DNA of 64,000 nt from Sulfuritalea hydrogenivorans sk43H (GTDB lineage: Bacteria; Pseudomonadota; Gammaproteobacteria; Burkholderiales; Rhodocyclaceae): contig NZ_AP012547.1 of NCBI RefSeq assembly GCF_000828635.1, positions 1,178,001-1,242,000 of the forward strand. The letters are read 5' to 3'. A model generated the notes under the pieces. The model was not told the origin of the DNA, made no database searches, and saw nothing but the letters and a program-made list of their open reading frames with translations. Shown one piece after another: positions 35,057-43,884 of the stretch. The position numbers and the translations under genes are program-made. Each line of letters begins with the position of its first letter. Position 1 is the stretch's first letter.

Positions 35057-35896
35057 TTATGAGAGCGGCGTCGGATTGCGCAAGTTCATGATGTCTTCCA
35101 TGCGCAGCTGGATGGCGTTGTTGAGCTTGCGGTGCGGGATCACGTAGAAGCGGCCTTCCTGAACCGCGGCGAATACCTCGTCGGCCATGTCGGCGGCGGT
35201 CAGGCGCCCCGACTTGACGGCCTGGCCCATGCGTTCCTCATAGGCGGCGGAGAGGCCGTCGGCGGGCTTGGGCTGGCCGAACTCCTGCTGCCGGTTGCGG
35301 GCGGACTGGTGGATGCCGGTAGGCACCCAGGCCGGGCACAGCACCGAGACGCCGACGGTCGCCTTGGCGGCCTGCAACTCGTGGTACATGGTCTCGGAGA
35401 GCGTTACCACGCCGTGCTTGGCCACGTTGTAGGCGGCCATGCCGGGGGTGGAGGTGAGGCCGGCGGCGGAGGCGGTGTTCACCACGTGTCCGCCTTCGGC
35501 CTGCTTCAGCATGCGCGGCACGAAATGCTGCACGCCGTGGATCACGCTGAACAGGTCTACGCCCAGCACCCAGTTCCAGTCGGCGGTGGTGTGTTCCCAG
35601 GTGACGCGCGTCAAGCCGACGCCGGCGTTGTTGCACAGCAGATGCACGCCGCCGAAGCGGGCGAAGGCGGCATCGGCCAGCGCGGCGATTTCGGCTTCTC
35701 GGCTGACGTCGGTGCGTTGCAGCAGCAGGCGTTCTGCCGGCAGGCCGAGCGTCGCCGCTGCCTCTTCGAGGCGGGCGTATTCGATGTCGGCCAGCACCAG
35801 GTTCATGCCCTCGGCGGCGGCGCGGCGCGCCAGTTCGAGGCCGATGCCGCTGGCGGCGCCGGTAATGACCGCGGTGCGGCCGTTGAATTGCTTCAT
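35057..35896 (-). CDS. Short-chain dehydrogenase/reductase
   Basis: The 279-residue protein is a classical SDR: TGAASGIG (13-20) binds the nucleotide, NNAG is at about 89-92, and the catalytic Ser/Tyr/Lys lie in NTASAAG and YNVAKHG. The length suits the longer SDRs acting on fatty acyl, steroid or other hydrophobic alcohols, which is inference. Its ATG at 35896 overlaps the TGA of the TetR gene (ATGA), so the regulator and this enzyme are one operon. Its stop is 4 bases from the dispersed element copy 2. Confidence 0.92.
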   Translation of the reverse strand: MKQFNGRTAVITGAASGIGLELARRAAAEGMNLVLADIEYARLEEAAATLGLPAERLLLQRTDVSREAEIAALADAAFARFGGVHLLCNNAGVGLTRVTWEHTTADWNWVLGVDLFSVIHGVQHFVPRMLKQAEGGHVVNTASAAGLTSTPGMAAYNVAKHGVVTLSETMYHELQAAKATVGVSVLCPAWVPTGIHQSARNRQQEFGQPKPADGLSAAYEERMGQAVKSGRLTAADMADEVFAAVQEGRFYVIPHRKLNNAIQLRMEDIMNLRNPTPLS

Positions 35897-36594
35897 TTGC
35901 GGGTCCTCGGTGGGTGATTGCGTGCGGGAGTGCGCGGCTTTGGCGATACGGACGACGGGCGCAGGCCGATCATCTTGAACAGGGTGGCCGTCAGCCGCTT
36001 GACCAGATCGTCGGGCGGCAGGCGGCCGTCGGGGCGGTACCAGGTGTACATGAAGCCGACCACGCCGCCCATCGACATCACGGTGACGGAGGTGTCCTCG
36101 AAGGACAGCGTGCCCTGGCGGCGGCCTTCTTCCATCAGCGCGCCGAGATCGGCATAGAAGTCGTTGGCCAGCGTGCGCAATTCGGCGCGGAATTCGGGAC
36201 GCAGCGAGGCCGTGACGCGAAACGCCAGCGTGCTGCCGCGAAAATGCTCGACGCAGGCCGCCACCCAGCGCTGCAAGCCTTCGGCCAGCTTGACATGCGC
36301 CGGTCGCTCGTCGTCGGCGGGAAACTTCATGGTCGACAGGCAGGCGACCGAAGCGCGCCACGCGATGGTCTCGACGATCTCGTGCTTGTCCTGGAAATAG
36401 TAATAAACGTAAGGCTTCGTCACGCCGAGTTCCGCACAGATCATGTCCACCGTGGTGCCGGCAAAGCCGTGTCGATAGAACAGGTCCTCGGCCACCGCCA
36501 GGATGCGTTCGCGCTTGTCGATGCAGGCCTGCGTTTCGGCGGGCCTGCCGGCGGCGAGGGGGGCGGCTTTGACGGCATTGCGGATGGCGGGCAT
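35893..36594 (-). CDS. TetR-family transcriptional regulator
   Basis: About 233 residues from the ATG at 36594. A frame to a GTG at 36645 exists, but TATAAT lies at 36648-36653, so transcription should begin inside that longer frame. The N-terminal helix-turn-helix (about 25-75) reads RILAVAEDLFYRHGFAGTTV and GVTKPYVYYYFQDKHEI. The C-terminal ligand domain is helical with a hydrophobic pocket. It is coupled to the SDR gene and divergent from the first WS/DGAT gene, with a perfect palindrome in between. It probably represses both sides and is released by a lipid-like ligand; the ligand is unknown. Confidence 0.92.
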   Translation of the reverse strand: MPAIRNAVKAAPLAAGRPAETQACIDKRERILAVAEDLFYRHGFAGTTVDMICAELGVTKPYVYYYFQDKHEIVETIAWRASVACLSTMKFPADDERPAHVKLAEGLQRWVAACVEHFRGSTLAFRVTASLRPEFRAELRTLANDFYADLGALMEEGRRQGTLSFEDTSVTVMSMGGVVGFMYTWYRPDGRLPPDDLVKRLTATLFKMIGLRPSSVSPKPRTPARNHPPRTRK

Positions 36595-36647
36595 GGGCAG
36601 GGGCGGCAACTGGTTTGCGATGTGGCGGGGAAGGGGATCAGGCACGG

Positions 36648-36677
36648 ATTATACTGGGTGGTAGAAACTATTCTACC
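36648..36677. promoter_or_regulatory. TetR-type operator overlapping the tetR promoter
   Basis: GGTAGAA-ACTA-TTCTACC at 36660-36677 is a perfect 18-base inverted repeat. TATAAT at 36648-36653 (minus strand) is the likely -10 of the tetR-SDR promoter, so a bound regulator would cover the region upstream of it. The rightward WS/DGAT gene starts 65 bases beyond. Confidence 0.65.
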
Positions 36678-36741
36678 CGCTGGTAGCACCATGTGGCGAA
36701 GCGATCTTGGGCGGATACTGGGCAGTCTCGGAGGCAATGAC

Positions 36742-38334
36742 ATGAGCAGGAAGAACCCAAAGGAATCAGGGATCGAAACCCTCAGCGGTGTCGACGGCGC
36801 TTTCCTCAATCTGGAAACCGCGGCGACGCCGATGCATGTCGGTTCGCTGCATCTGTTCGAGGTGCCCGCCGGCTACCAGGGCGATTTTTACAAGGCGGTG
36901 CGGCACATGATGGAGAGCCGCATGGTGCCGGTGCTGCGTCGTCGCCTGGCCTCCCTGCCGCTGCATCTGGCCAATCCGGTCTGGCTGCAAGGCGAGGTTG
37001 ATCTCGACCGGCACATCCGCCGCGTGCGCCTGCCGAAGCCGGGTACCTGGGCGCAACTCGAAGCCGTGGTGGCCGACCTGCACGCGGAACTGCTCGACCG
37101 TTCGCATCCGCTGTGGATGCTGTATGTGCTGGAGGGCCTGGCCAGCGGCGAGAAGGCCTACTACTTCAAGATTCACCACGCCATGCTCGACGGCCAGGCC
37201 GGCGTCGCGCTGGCCGGCGCGCTGTTCGACACCACGCCGGACGCCGCGCCGGTGCCGAAGCGCCGTTCGGGCCAGGCAGCCGCCGCCAAAGCCGCCACCA
37301 AGCCGGGCACGCTGGCGCTGGCCGCCGCGGCGTTTCGCCACGATGCCGCACAGTACGTCAAGCTGGTGCGCGAGTTGCCCGGCGTGGTGCGTACCCTGGC
37401 CGGCATCGTCAGGAGCTCCTCCGGCCGCGCGCGCGGCAAGGCGGGAAGCGAGCATGCGGCGGATTTCGGCGAATTGAAGCGCAGCGTTTCCTTCGGTCCG
37501 CGCACCGCCTTCAACGTCACGATCACGCCCGAACGCGGTTTCGCCACGGCGACGGTGTCGCGCGCCGAACTCAAGGCCATCGCCGCCGCCAACGAGGCGA
37601 CGGTCAATGACGTCGTGCTGGCGCTGTGCAGCGGCACGCTGCGCCGCTACCTCAAGCGCAACGCGACCATTCCGCGCAAGCCGCTGATCGCTTCGATGCC
37701 GATCTCGCTGCGCGAACAGGGCAACACCGAAATGCGCACCCAGGCCACGCTGAGCCTGGTCAATCTGGCGAGCAATGTCGCCGATCCGCAGAAGCGCCTG
37801 CGGGCGATCCGCGATTCGGCCGGGGCCACCAAGGCGGTGGCGCGGCAGGCCAAATCGGTGATACCGACAGATTTTCCGCTGATCGGGGTGCCCTGGCTGG
37901 TCGGTGCGCTGGCCTCGCTGTACGGTCGCCGCGGCGTCGTCGAGACCCTGCCGGTGCTGGCCAACGTGCTGGTGTCCAACGTGCCGGGGCCGCCGGTTCC
38001 GCTTTATGTGAATGGCCTGCGCATGACCGGCTACTGGCCCTTGTCCATTGTCGAGCACGGCGTCGGTCTCAATATCACCCTGATGAGCTATGCTGGCAAT
38101 TTATGCCTCGGATTTGTCGTCGCCCGCAACGCGGTGCCCGATGCGCGCGAACTGGCGGACGACTTTCTCGATGCCTTTGAGGAGCTGAAACAGCGCATGC
38201 AGAAACCGGCAAGAGCGCCGCGCAAAATCGCAACGGTGGAACCAGCGGAAAAGCGGGCCCAAGCGCGGACCCAAGCGCAGGCCCAAGCGGGCAAAAGCCG
38301 GCCGGCCGTGCGCAAACCGGTAGCCGGAGCCTGA
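36742..38334 (+). CDS. WS/DGAT-family acyltransferase (wax ester synthase/diacylglycerol acyltransferase), first copy
   Basis: The 530-residue protein starts at the ATG at 36742, with GGAGG in front. The catalytic motif HHAMLDG is intact, with His145/His146 and Asp150. The N-terminal LSGVDGAFLNLET and MHVGSLHLFE segments and the later NVTITPERGFAT-NDVVLALCSGTLRRYL and NVPGPPVPLY motifs are typical. The last 60 residues form a basic Ala/Lys/Arg/Gln tail. Family members make wax esters or triacylglycerol from acyl-CoA. It is divergent from tetR and first of a rightward row. Confidence 0.94.
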   Translation: MSRKNPKESGIETLSGVDGAFLNLETAATPMHVGSLHLFEVPAGYQGDFYKAVRHMMESRMVPVLRRRLASLPLHLANPVWLQGEVDLDRHIRRVRLPKPGTWAQLEAVVADLHAELLDRSHPLWMLYVLEGLASGEKAYYFKIHHAMLDGQAGVALAGALFDTTPDAAPVPKRRSGQAAAAKAATKPGTLALAAAAFRHDAAQYVKLVRELPGVVRTLAGIVRSSSGRARGKAGSEHAADFGELKRSVSFGPRTAFNVTITPERGFATATVSRAELKAIAAANEATVNDVVLALCSGTLRRYLKRNATIPRKPLIASMPISLREQGNTEMRTQATLSLVNLASNVADPQKRLRAIRDSAGATKAVARQAKSVIPTDFPLIGVPWLVGALASLYGRRGVVETLPVLANVLVSNVPGPPVPLYVNGLRMTGYWPLSIVEHGVGLNITLMSYAGNLCLGFVVARNAVPDARELADDFLDAFEELKQRMQKPARAPRKIATVEPAEKRAQARTQAQAQAGKSRPAVRKPVAGA

Positions 38335-38335
38335 C

Positions 38336-39181
38336 ATGCCGCGTCGCCGCACCGTCGTCCGCCACGCCCACACCGGCAAACCGCACGCCCTGAACTCGAT
38401 TCTGGAGCCGCGCGCCCTGCTCGAAATGGCGCTGCTGCCCGCCTCGCTGCCGCTCTTGATGCAGGCGCCGCAAGGTGACGGCCATCCGGTGCTGCTGTTG
38501 CCCGGTTTCATGGCCGACGAAAAATCGCTGATCGCACTGAAACTGTTCCTGCAGCGCAAGGGCTACGAGGTGCACACCTGGGGCCTGGGTCGCAACCTCG
38601 GCTTTCGCAGCAAGCACGCCAGCGCGCTGCCGCAGAAAATCCGCTACCTGCACCACGTCACCGGACGCAAGGTCAGCCTGGTCGGCTGGAGCCTGGGCGG
38701 CGTGTTTTCGCTCTATGGCGCCGAAAGCACGCTCGAATGCGTGCGCTCGATCATCACGCTGGGCAGCCCGGTCAGCGTCGACGCCGCCGGCAGCCAGTCG
38801 CCGCCCGCCGTGAAGGCGCTCTACCGGCTGATCTCGCATCGCCTCGGCGCCGCGGCGCATGTCATGCAGCCGCGCGCCAAGACGCTGCGCGAGCAGCGCC
38901 GCCTGCTGGTGCCGACCAGTTGCCTCTACTCGCTGGGCGACGGCGTGGTGCCGCCGCAGGAGGCCACCATCGACGGCGATCCCGCCTTCCACGAAAACAT
39001 CCAGGTGCCGGGCAGCCATCTCGGCCTGGGCTTCAACGGCATCGTGCTGGCCATCGTCGCCGACCGCCTGGCGCAGCCGGAAGGTGCCTGGCAGCCGTTC
39101 CAGCCGCAGGGCCTGCTCAAGCGCGTGTGGCACATGACTGCCGGCCCGGTGCAGGTCGACGCGGCTTCCCGCGTCGCCTGA
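38336..39181 (+). CDS. Alpha/beta hydrolase (lipase/esterase-like)
   Basis: The 281-residue protein has an alpha/beta-hydrolase core: LLLPGFMADEKS near the oxyanion site, nucleophile Ser119 in VGWSLGG, probable Asp in YSLGDGVVPP and His in GSHLGLGFN. No signal peptide. The ATG at 38336 is one base after the upstream stop. It sits between two WS/DGAT genes, so it probably acts on acyl esters or makes substrates for them. The basic N-terminal 15 residues might help membrane or lipid-surface contact. Confidence 0.87.
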   Translation: MPRRRTVVRHAHTGKPHALNSILEPRALLEMALLPASLPLLMQAPQGDGHPVLLLPGFMADEKSLIALKLFLQRKGYEVHTWGLGRNLGFRSKHASALPQKIRYLHHVTGRKVSLVGWSLGGVFSLYGAESTLECVRSIITLGSPVSVDAAGSQSPPAVKALYRLISHRLGAAAHVMQPRAKTLREQRRLLVPTSCLYSLGDGVVPPQEATIDGDPAFHENIQVPGSHLGLGFNGIVLAIVADRLAQPEGAWQPFQPQGLLKRVWHMTAGPVQVDAASRVA

Positions 39182-39205
39182 ACCAGAAACTCGCGAAGGA
39201 ACCGC

Positions 39206-40738
39206 ATGCGACAACTCAGCGAACACGATGCCGCCTACATCTACTCGGACAGCGCTCACGCCAATTCGAACGTCACGCTGCTGCACATCTACGACCAGTC
39301 GACCGCGCGCGGCGGCATGGTGCGCTTCAAGCAGATCCTGGCGCATGTCGAGAGCCGCCTCGGCCGCATGCCGATCTTCCGCCAGAAGATCCTGCGCGTG
39401 CCGCTGGACATCGACTATCCGTACTGGATCGAGGACGAGAACTTCGACATCGAATACCACGTGCGCCACATCGCGCTGCCCAAGCCCGGCGACTGGCGGC
39501 AGTTCTGCATCCAGGCCGCGCGCATTCACGCCCGCCCGCTCGACCTGCAGCGCCCGCTGTGGGAAATGTACGTGATCGAAGGGCTGGACAGCTTCCTCGA
39601 CCTGCCGGTGGGCAGCTTCGCCGTGCTGCTGAAGATCCATCACGCCGCGATCGATGTCGAGCACCACAACGAAATCACCGCGCTGCTGCATGACATCTCG
39701 CCCGATTCGCCGCCGCCCGCGCCGCCCGAGCCGTGGTTTCCCGAGGATGCGCCGGGCAGCGTGAACCTGCTGGTGCGCGCCGGTTTCAACGTCGCCACCT
39801 TTCCCTTGCGCATGGCGCAGCCGCTGGCGCGCAGCTGGAGCACGCTGAAGTCCGCGACGCGCACCTTCGTCGGCGAATTTCTTGGCCGGCCGCACGAGTT
39901 CCCCATGACGCGCTTCAATACCGAAGTGTCGCCGCATCGCGTGTTCGAAACGCGCCGCTTTGCGTTGAAGGATTTCAAGGCCATTCGTCGTTTGGCGCCC
40001 GGCGCCACGGTCAATGACGCGGTGCTCGCCGTATGCGCCGGCGGCTTGCGGCGCTATCTCGACCAGCAGGCCGAGTTGCCGGACGACAGCCTGGTCGCGG
40101 CGACGCCGATTGCCGTGCGCGCAAGGGATGGCAAGGAAGGCGCCGAGGAGGGACAACCGAGCTTTTCCTGGGTGCGCCTGGAACTCGGCACCGATATTGC
40201 CGACCCGGTCGATCGCCTGGTTGCGATCCAGGCCACCAGCTCCTCGTCGGACATCGTGGCGCGGGCCGTCAGCGCACGCGAACTGGTCGACCTCGCCGAA
40301 CATGCACCGTCGGCCGCGATCGCCGCCACCAGCAAGATGCTGCGTTCCGCCTCGGCCCTGCTCGGCGACTGGGTGCCGCTGGCCAACTGCGCCATCGCCA
40401 ATGTGCCCGGACCGCAGGTGCCGCTGTACCTGCAGGGCGCGCGCCTGACCTACCTGTCGGCGATCATGCCGATTTCCGACGGCATGGGCCTGGTGTTTTC
40501 GGTCACCAGCTACAACGACATGATGATCATTTCATTCACCGCCTGCTACGAGCAGCTGCCCGATCCGCAAGTCTTCGCCCAGTGCCTGCGCGACAGCTTC
40601 CAGGAATACCTGGCGCTGGCGCGGCCGGCGGCGCGACGCAAGGCACGTGCTCCGGCTGGAAAGGCCGCTCGCCTCGCCGCGGTCGCCACGCCGAAGCCCC
40701 CGCGCCGCAAGCCCGTCGCCCGCGTCGCTGCGCACTGA
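39206..40738 (+). CDS. WS/DGAT-family acyltransferase, second copy
   Basis: The 510-residue protein is a second full-length WS/DGAT enzyme. Its active site reads HHAAIDV: His145, His146 and Asp150 are kept but the usual Gly after the Asp is Val151, which may change specificity or activity. NDAVLAVCAGGLRRYL and NVPGPQVPLY are the later family motifs. It also has a basic Ala/Lys/Arg C-terminal tail like the first copy. Two non-identical copies flanking a hydrolase suggest two acyl acceptors or a heteromeric role, which is inference. Confidence 0.93.
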   Translation: MRQLSEHDAAYIYSDSAHANSNVTLLHIYDQSTARGGMVRFKQILAHVESRLGRMPIFRQKILRVPLDIDYPYWIEDENFDIEYHVRHIALPKPGDWRQFCIQAARIHARPLDLQRPLWEMYVIEGLDSFLDLPVGSFAVLLKIHHAAIDVEHHNEITALLHDISPDSPPPAPPEPWFPEDAPGSVNLLVRAGFNVATFPLRMAQPLARSWSTLKSATRTFVGEFLGRPHEFPMTRFNTEVSPHRVFETRRFALKDFKAIRRLAPGATVNDAVLAVCAGGLRRYLDQQAELPDDSLVAATPIAVRARDGKEGAEEGQPSFSWVRLELGTDIADPVDRLVAIQATSSSSDIVARAVSARELVDLAEHAPSAAIAATSKMLRSASALLGDWVPLANCAIANVPGPQVPLYLQGARLTYLSAIMPISDGMGLVFSVTSYNDMMIISFTACYEQLPDPQVFAQCLRDSFQEYLALARPAARRKARAPAGKAARLAAVATPKPPRRKPVARVAAH

Positions 40739-40741
40739 GCG

Positions 40742-41641
40742 ATGAGCGACGCGCCGCTGCACCTCGAATACGAATCGCTCGGCGATCCGTCGCATCCCTC
40801 CATCGTGCTCATCATGGGCCTCGGCATGCAACTGATGGCCTGGCCCGATTCCTTCTGCCAGGCGCTGGTGGCGCGCGGCTACCGCGTGGTGCGCTTCGAC
40901 AATCGTGATTGCGGCCTGTCCGGGCGGGCGCCGGGGAAGAAGCGCGCCAACCTGCTGCTGGCCATGGCCGCGTCGGCGCTCGGCCTGCCGGTGCGCGCGC
41001 CCTACACGCTGGACGACATGGCCGGCGACACCATCGGCCTGATGGACAAACTCGGCATTGCGCGCGCGCACATCGTCGGTGCTTCGATGGGCGGCATGAT
41101 CGCGCAGGTGCTGGCGGCGAAATTCCCGCGGCGGGTGCTGAGCCTCACCTCGATCATGTCCACCTCGGGCAACCGCAAGGTCTCGAAGCCGACCAGGCCC
41201 GCGCGCAAGGTACTGTTGGCGCGGCCGGCCAATCCCAAGGACCCCGAGTCGGTGATCGAGCATCTGGTCGAAATGTTCGGCGTGATCGGCAGCCCCGGCT
41301 ACCCTTCGACGCGCGAGGAACTGCGCAGCCGCATCGGCAAGAGCGTGCGCCGCGCCTATGACCCGGCAGGCGTGGCGCGCCAGTTGCTGGCCATCATCGC
41401 CTCGGGCGACCGGCGCAAGCTGCTGCGCACCATCGCCGCGCCGACCCTGGTGATCCACGGCGCCGACGATCCGCTGGTACCGCTGGCCGCCGGCCGCGAC
41501 ACGGCGCAGAACATTCCCGGCGCCTCGCTGCAAATCATCGAGGGCATGGGCCACGATTTCCCCGAGGCCCTGATGCCGCGTCTGGCGCAAGCGATTGCCG
41601 ATCACTGCGATCGCCGCGTCGCCGCGCCGAATGCTGCGTAG
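40742..41641 (+). CDS. Alpha/beta hydrolase
   Basis: The 299-residue protein is a classical alpha/beta hydrolase. It has the LIMGLGMQLMAWP oxyanion segment, FDNRDCGLS, nucleophile Ser115 in VGASMGG, probable Asp in HGADDPLVP and His in GMGHDFP. It is close in pattern to hydrolases that act on esters or carbon-carbon bonds; the substrate is unknown. It starts 3 bases after the second WS/DGAT gene and overlaps the next gene by 11 bases, so it belongs to the same operon. Confidence 0.9.
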   Translation: MSDAPLHLEYESLGDPSHPSIVLIMGLGMQLMAWPDSFCQALVARGYRVVRFDNRDCGLSGRAPGKKRANLLLAMAASALGLPVRAPYTLDDMAGDTIGLMDKLGIARAHIVGASMGGMIAQVLAAKFPRRVLSLTSIMSTSGNRKVSKPTRPARKVLLARPANPKDPESVIEHLVEMFGVIGSPGYPSTREELRSRIGKSVRRAYDPAGVARQLLAIIASGDRRKLLRTIAAPTLVIHGADDPLVPLAAGRDTAQNIPGASLQIIEGMGHDFPEALMPRLAQAIADHCDRRVAAPNAA

Positions 41642-42911
41642 GCTGGCGGGGCTGGCCACGGCCCTGTGGGCGGGCGCGCTGGCCGCCCAGCCATTGACCG
41701 GCGGCGGGCACGACTACGACGCCCTGCTGGCACTGACGGCCAAGGCCCGCGTGGTCATGCTTGGCGAGGCCACCCACGGCAGTCGCGAGTTTTATCGCGA
41801 GCGGACGCGCATCACGCGGCGCCTGATCGCGGAGCAGGGCTATCGCGCGCTGGTGCTGGAGGCGCCGTGGGAGATGGTTCGCCGCGTCGACGCCTACGTC
41901 CGTGGCGAGTCCGGCGATGCCGACGCCACGGCCGCGCTCGCGGGCTTCACGCGCTTTCCCGACTGGCCGTCACGCAATTCCGAATTACGCGATCTGGTCG
42001 AGGCGCTGCGCGCGCTCAATCGGACGCCCGCGCACCGCGACGACCCGGTGCGGCTTTACGGCATGGACCTTTACAGCCTGCCCGAATCCGCCGATGCCGT
42101 CGTGCGCCATGTCGCGCGCCGCTCCGTTGCCGCGGCCGCCAAAGCGCGTCAGCGCTATCGCTGCTTCGACGACTACGACGAGCCCTCGTTCTACGGCCGC
42201 GACGTCGCGGTCGGTCGCGCGCCCTCCTGCGCCGTCGGCGCGCAGGAACAAGCCGTGGAACTGGAAGCCGGGCCCGTCGCCGGCGAGGACGATTTCATGG
42301 CCGGCCAGAGCGCGCGCACCGTGGCCGCCGCCGAGGGCTACTACCGGGCGCTGTACCGCGGCGAGAGCATCGGCTCGTGGAACCTGCGCGAGCGCCACAT
42401 GGCCGGTACCCTCGACCGCTTGCTGGAGCGCATGGGGCCGCAAGGTCGCATGGTGGTCTGGGGCCACAACCTGCACCAGGGCGATGCCCGCGCCACGGCG
42501 CAGGCGCGCGGCGGCGAACTGAGCATCGGCCAGCTGATGCGCGAGCGCCATGGCGATGCCGCGGTGCTGGTCGGCTTCTCCACGCATCGCGGCACGGTAC
42601 GCGCGGCACCCGCGTGGGGCGCGCGCGACCGCGTCCGGCCGCTGCGTCCAGCGATTCCCGAAAGCTGGCACGGTGTCCTGCATCGCGACGCGCCGCCCGC
42701 GGTGCTGCTGGTGTTTCGCGGCAATCCGGCGCTGGCTGCGGAGTACGCTGCCAGCCGTCCGGAGCGGGCGGTCGGCGTCCTCTACCTGCCCGGCAGCGAA
42801 CGCCGCGACCACTATTTCAACGCTGCGTTGTCGGGGCAGTTCGATGCCGTGATTCACATCGACGCGACGACGGCACTCGATTCGCTGGGCCGTTCCGCGC
42901 CGGCGCGATAG
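41631..42911 (+). CDS. Secreted erythromycin-esterase-like protein
   Basis: About 426 residues from the ATG at 41631, overlapping the upstream gene by 11 bases. A signal peptide (1-20) precedes the Ere domain. VVMLGEATHGSREFY holds Glu46 and His49, equivalent to the catalytic pair described for Ere enzymes, and VVWGHNLHQGD carries the later conserved His. Most chromosomal family members are not proven macrolide esterases and may cut other esters. Being last in the WS/DGAT operon and exported, it may act on lipid esters; that is inference. It overlaps dusC convergently by 58 bases. Confidence 0.88.
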   Translation: MLRRLAGLATALWAGALAAQPLTGGGHDYDALLALTAKARVVMLGEATHGSREFYRERTRITRRLIAEQGYRALVLEAPWEMVRRVDAYVRGESGDADATAALAGFTRFPDWPSRNSELRDLVEALRALNRTPAHRDDPVRLYGMDLYSLPESADAVVRHVARRSVAAAAKARQRYRCFDDYDEPSFYGRDVAVGRAPSCAVGAQEQAVELEAGPVAGEDDFMAGQSARTVAAAEGYYRALYRGESIGSWNLRERHMAGTLDRLLERMGPQGRMVVWGHNLHQGDARATAQARGGELSIGQLMRERHGDAAVLVGFSTHRGTVRAAPAWGARDRVRPLRPAIPESWHGVLHRDAPPAVLLVFRGNPALAAEYAASRPERAVGVLYLPGSERRDHYFNAALSGQFDAVIHIDATTALDSLGRSAPAR

Positions 42912-43858
42912 AGGCCTCGGCGCGCCAGCGCCGCGCTGATTTCGGGCGCACGGCGCGCTTCGCGTATTTCGCGGTACAGCTTCTCCGCCTGCGGATAGCT
43001 GCGTTGCATCATGCCCAGCCATTGCTTGAGACGGCCCGGCGACTGTGTTGGCGTGAGCTTGGCCTGCACGCGCGCCCAGAACTCGGCGATCATGCCCCGC
43101 AGCTCTTCCCAGTCGGCGTCCGTCGCGTGCTCTTCCTCGCCGGCACGGATGCGCCGCGCCAGCAAGGGATCGGCCACCGCGCCGCGACCGAGCATGACGT
43201 CGCTGCAGCCGGTGGCGGCGCAAATGTTGCGGTAGTCGGCGAGGTTCCACACCTCGCCGTTGGCGATGATCGGCAGCGTCACCGCCTCGCGGATGCGCGC
43301 CACCCACTCCCAGCGCACCAGCGGCCGGTAGCCGTCGGCCCTGGTGCGGGCATGCACCGCCAGTTCCTGCACGCCGCCGGCCTCCAGCGCCAGCGCGCAG
43401 TCCAGCGCGCGGTCGGTGTCCTCGATGCCGAGGCGCATCTTGGCGGTGACCGGGATTTCCGCCGGCACGGCGGCGCGCACGGCGGCGGCAATTTGCCGTA
43501 GAAGTTCCGGTCGGTCGAGCAGCGCCGCGCCGCCGCGATTGCGATTCACCAGCGGCGTCGGGCAGCCGAAATTCAGGTCGATGCCGGCGGGTTTCAGCAG
43601 CGCCAGATGCGCGGCGTTCCGCGCCAGCAAGTCCGGGTCAGAGCCCAGCAGCTGGATGCGCACCGGGGTGCCGCCGGAAGTGCGTGAGCCGTTCATCAGC
43701 TCGGGCGAAAGGCGCGTGTACAAAGAGTGCGGCAGCAGCGTGGTACTGACGCGGACGAACTCGGTGACGCACCAGTCGTAGCCGCCGGCCGAGGTCAGCA
43801 CGGCGCGCAGCACGTCATCGGCGAGGCCCTCCATCGGGGCGAGAATGATTCGATTCAA
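42854..43858 (-). CDS. dusC: tRNA-dihydrouridine synthase (DusC type)
   Basis: The 334-residue FMN enzyme opens IILAPMEGLADDVLR, a Dus signature. The catalytic Cys99 lies in DLNFGCPTPLVNRNRGGAALL, and NGEVWN and LGRGAVADP are FMN-binding motifs. The MEG-type start and the length favour DusC, which modifies tRNA position 16. It apparently starts at a TTG (43858). The gene lies 25 bases downstream of the rlhA stop, with a fragment of the dispersed CAGATTT element in between. It is convergent with the Ere-like gene and overlaps it. Confidence 0.92.
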   Translation of the reverse strand: MNRIILAPMEGLADDVLRAVLTSAGGYDWCVTEFVRVSTTLLPHSLYTRLSPELMNGSRTSGGTPVRIQLLGSDPDLLARNAAHLALLKPAGIDLNFGCPTPLVNRNRGGAALLDRPELLRQIAAAVRAAVPAEIPVTAKMRLGIEDTDRALDCALALEAGGVQELAVHARTRADGYRPLVRWEWVARIREAVTLPIIANGEVWNLADYRNICAATGCSDVMLGRGAVADPLLARRIRAGEEEHATDADWEELRGMIAEFWARVQAKLTPTQSPGRLKQWLGMMQRSYPQAEKLYREIREARRAPEISAALARRGLYRAGAERPSESSAVVASM

Positions 43859-43861
43859 GCT

Positions 43862-43884
43862 ATTTTCCGCAGATTTCGCAGATT
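43862..43884. repeat. Fragment of the CAGATTT-type element
   Basis: ATTTTCCGCAGATTTCGCAG plus ATT matches one end of the elements at 8316 and 34904. It occupies the whole gap between rlhA and dusC. Confidence 0.55.

Noticed and set aside
41631-42911. Calling the Ere-like gene a macrolide-resistance determinant
   Set aside because: Only the family motifs are visible; genomic context points to lipid metabolism and there are no mobile or resistance genes around it.
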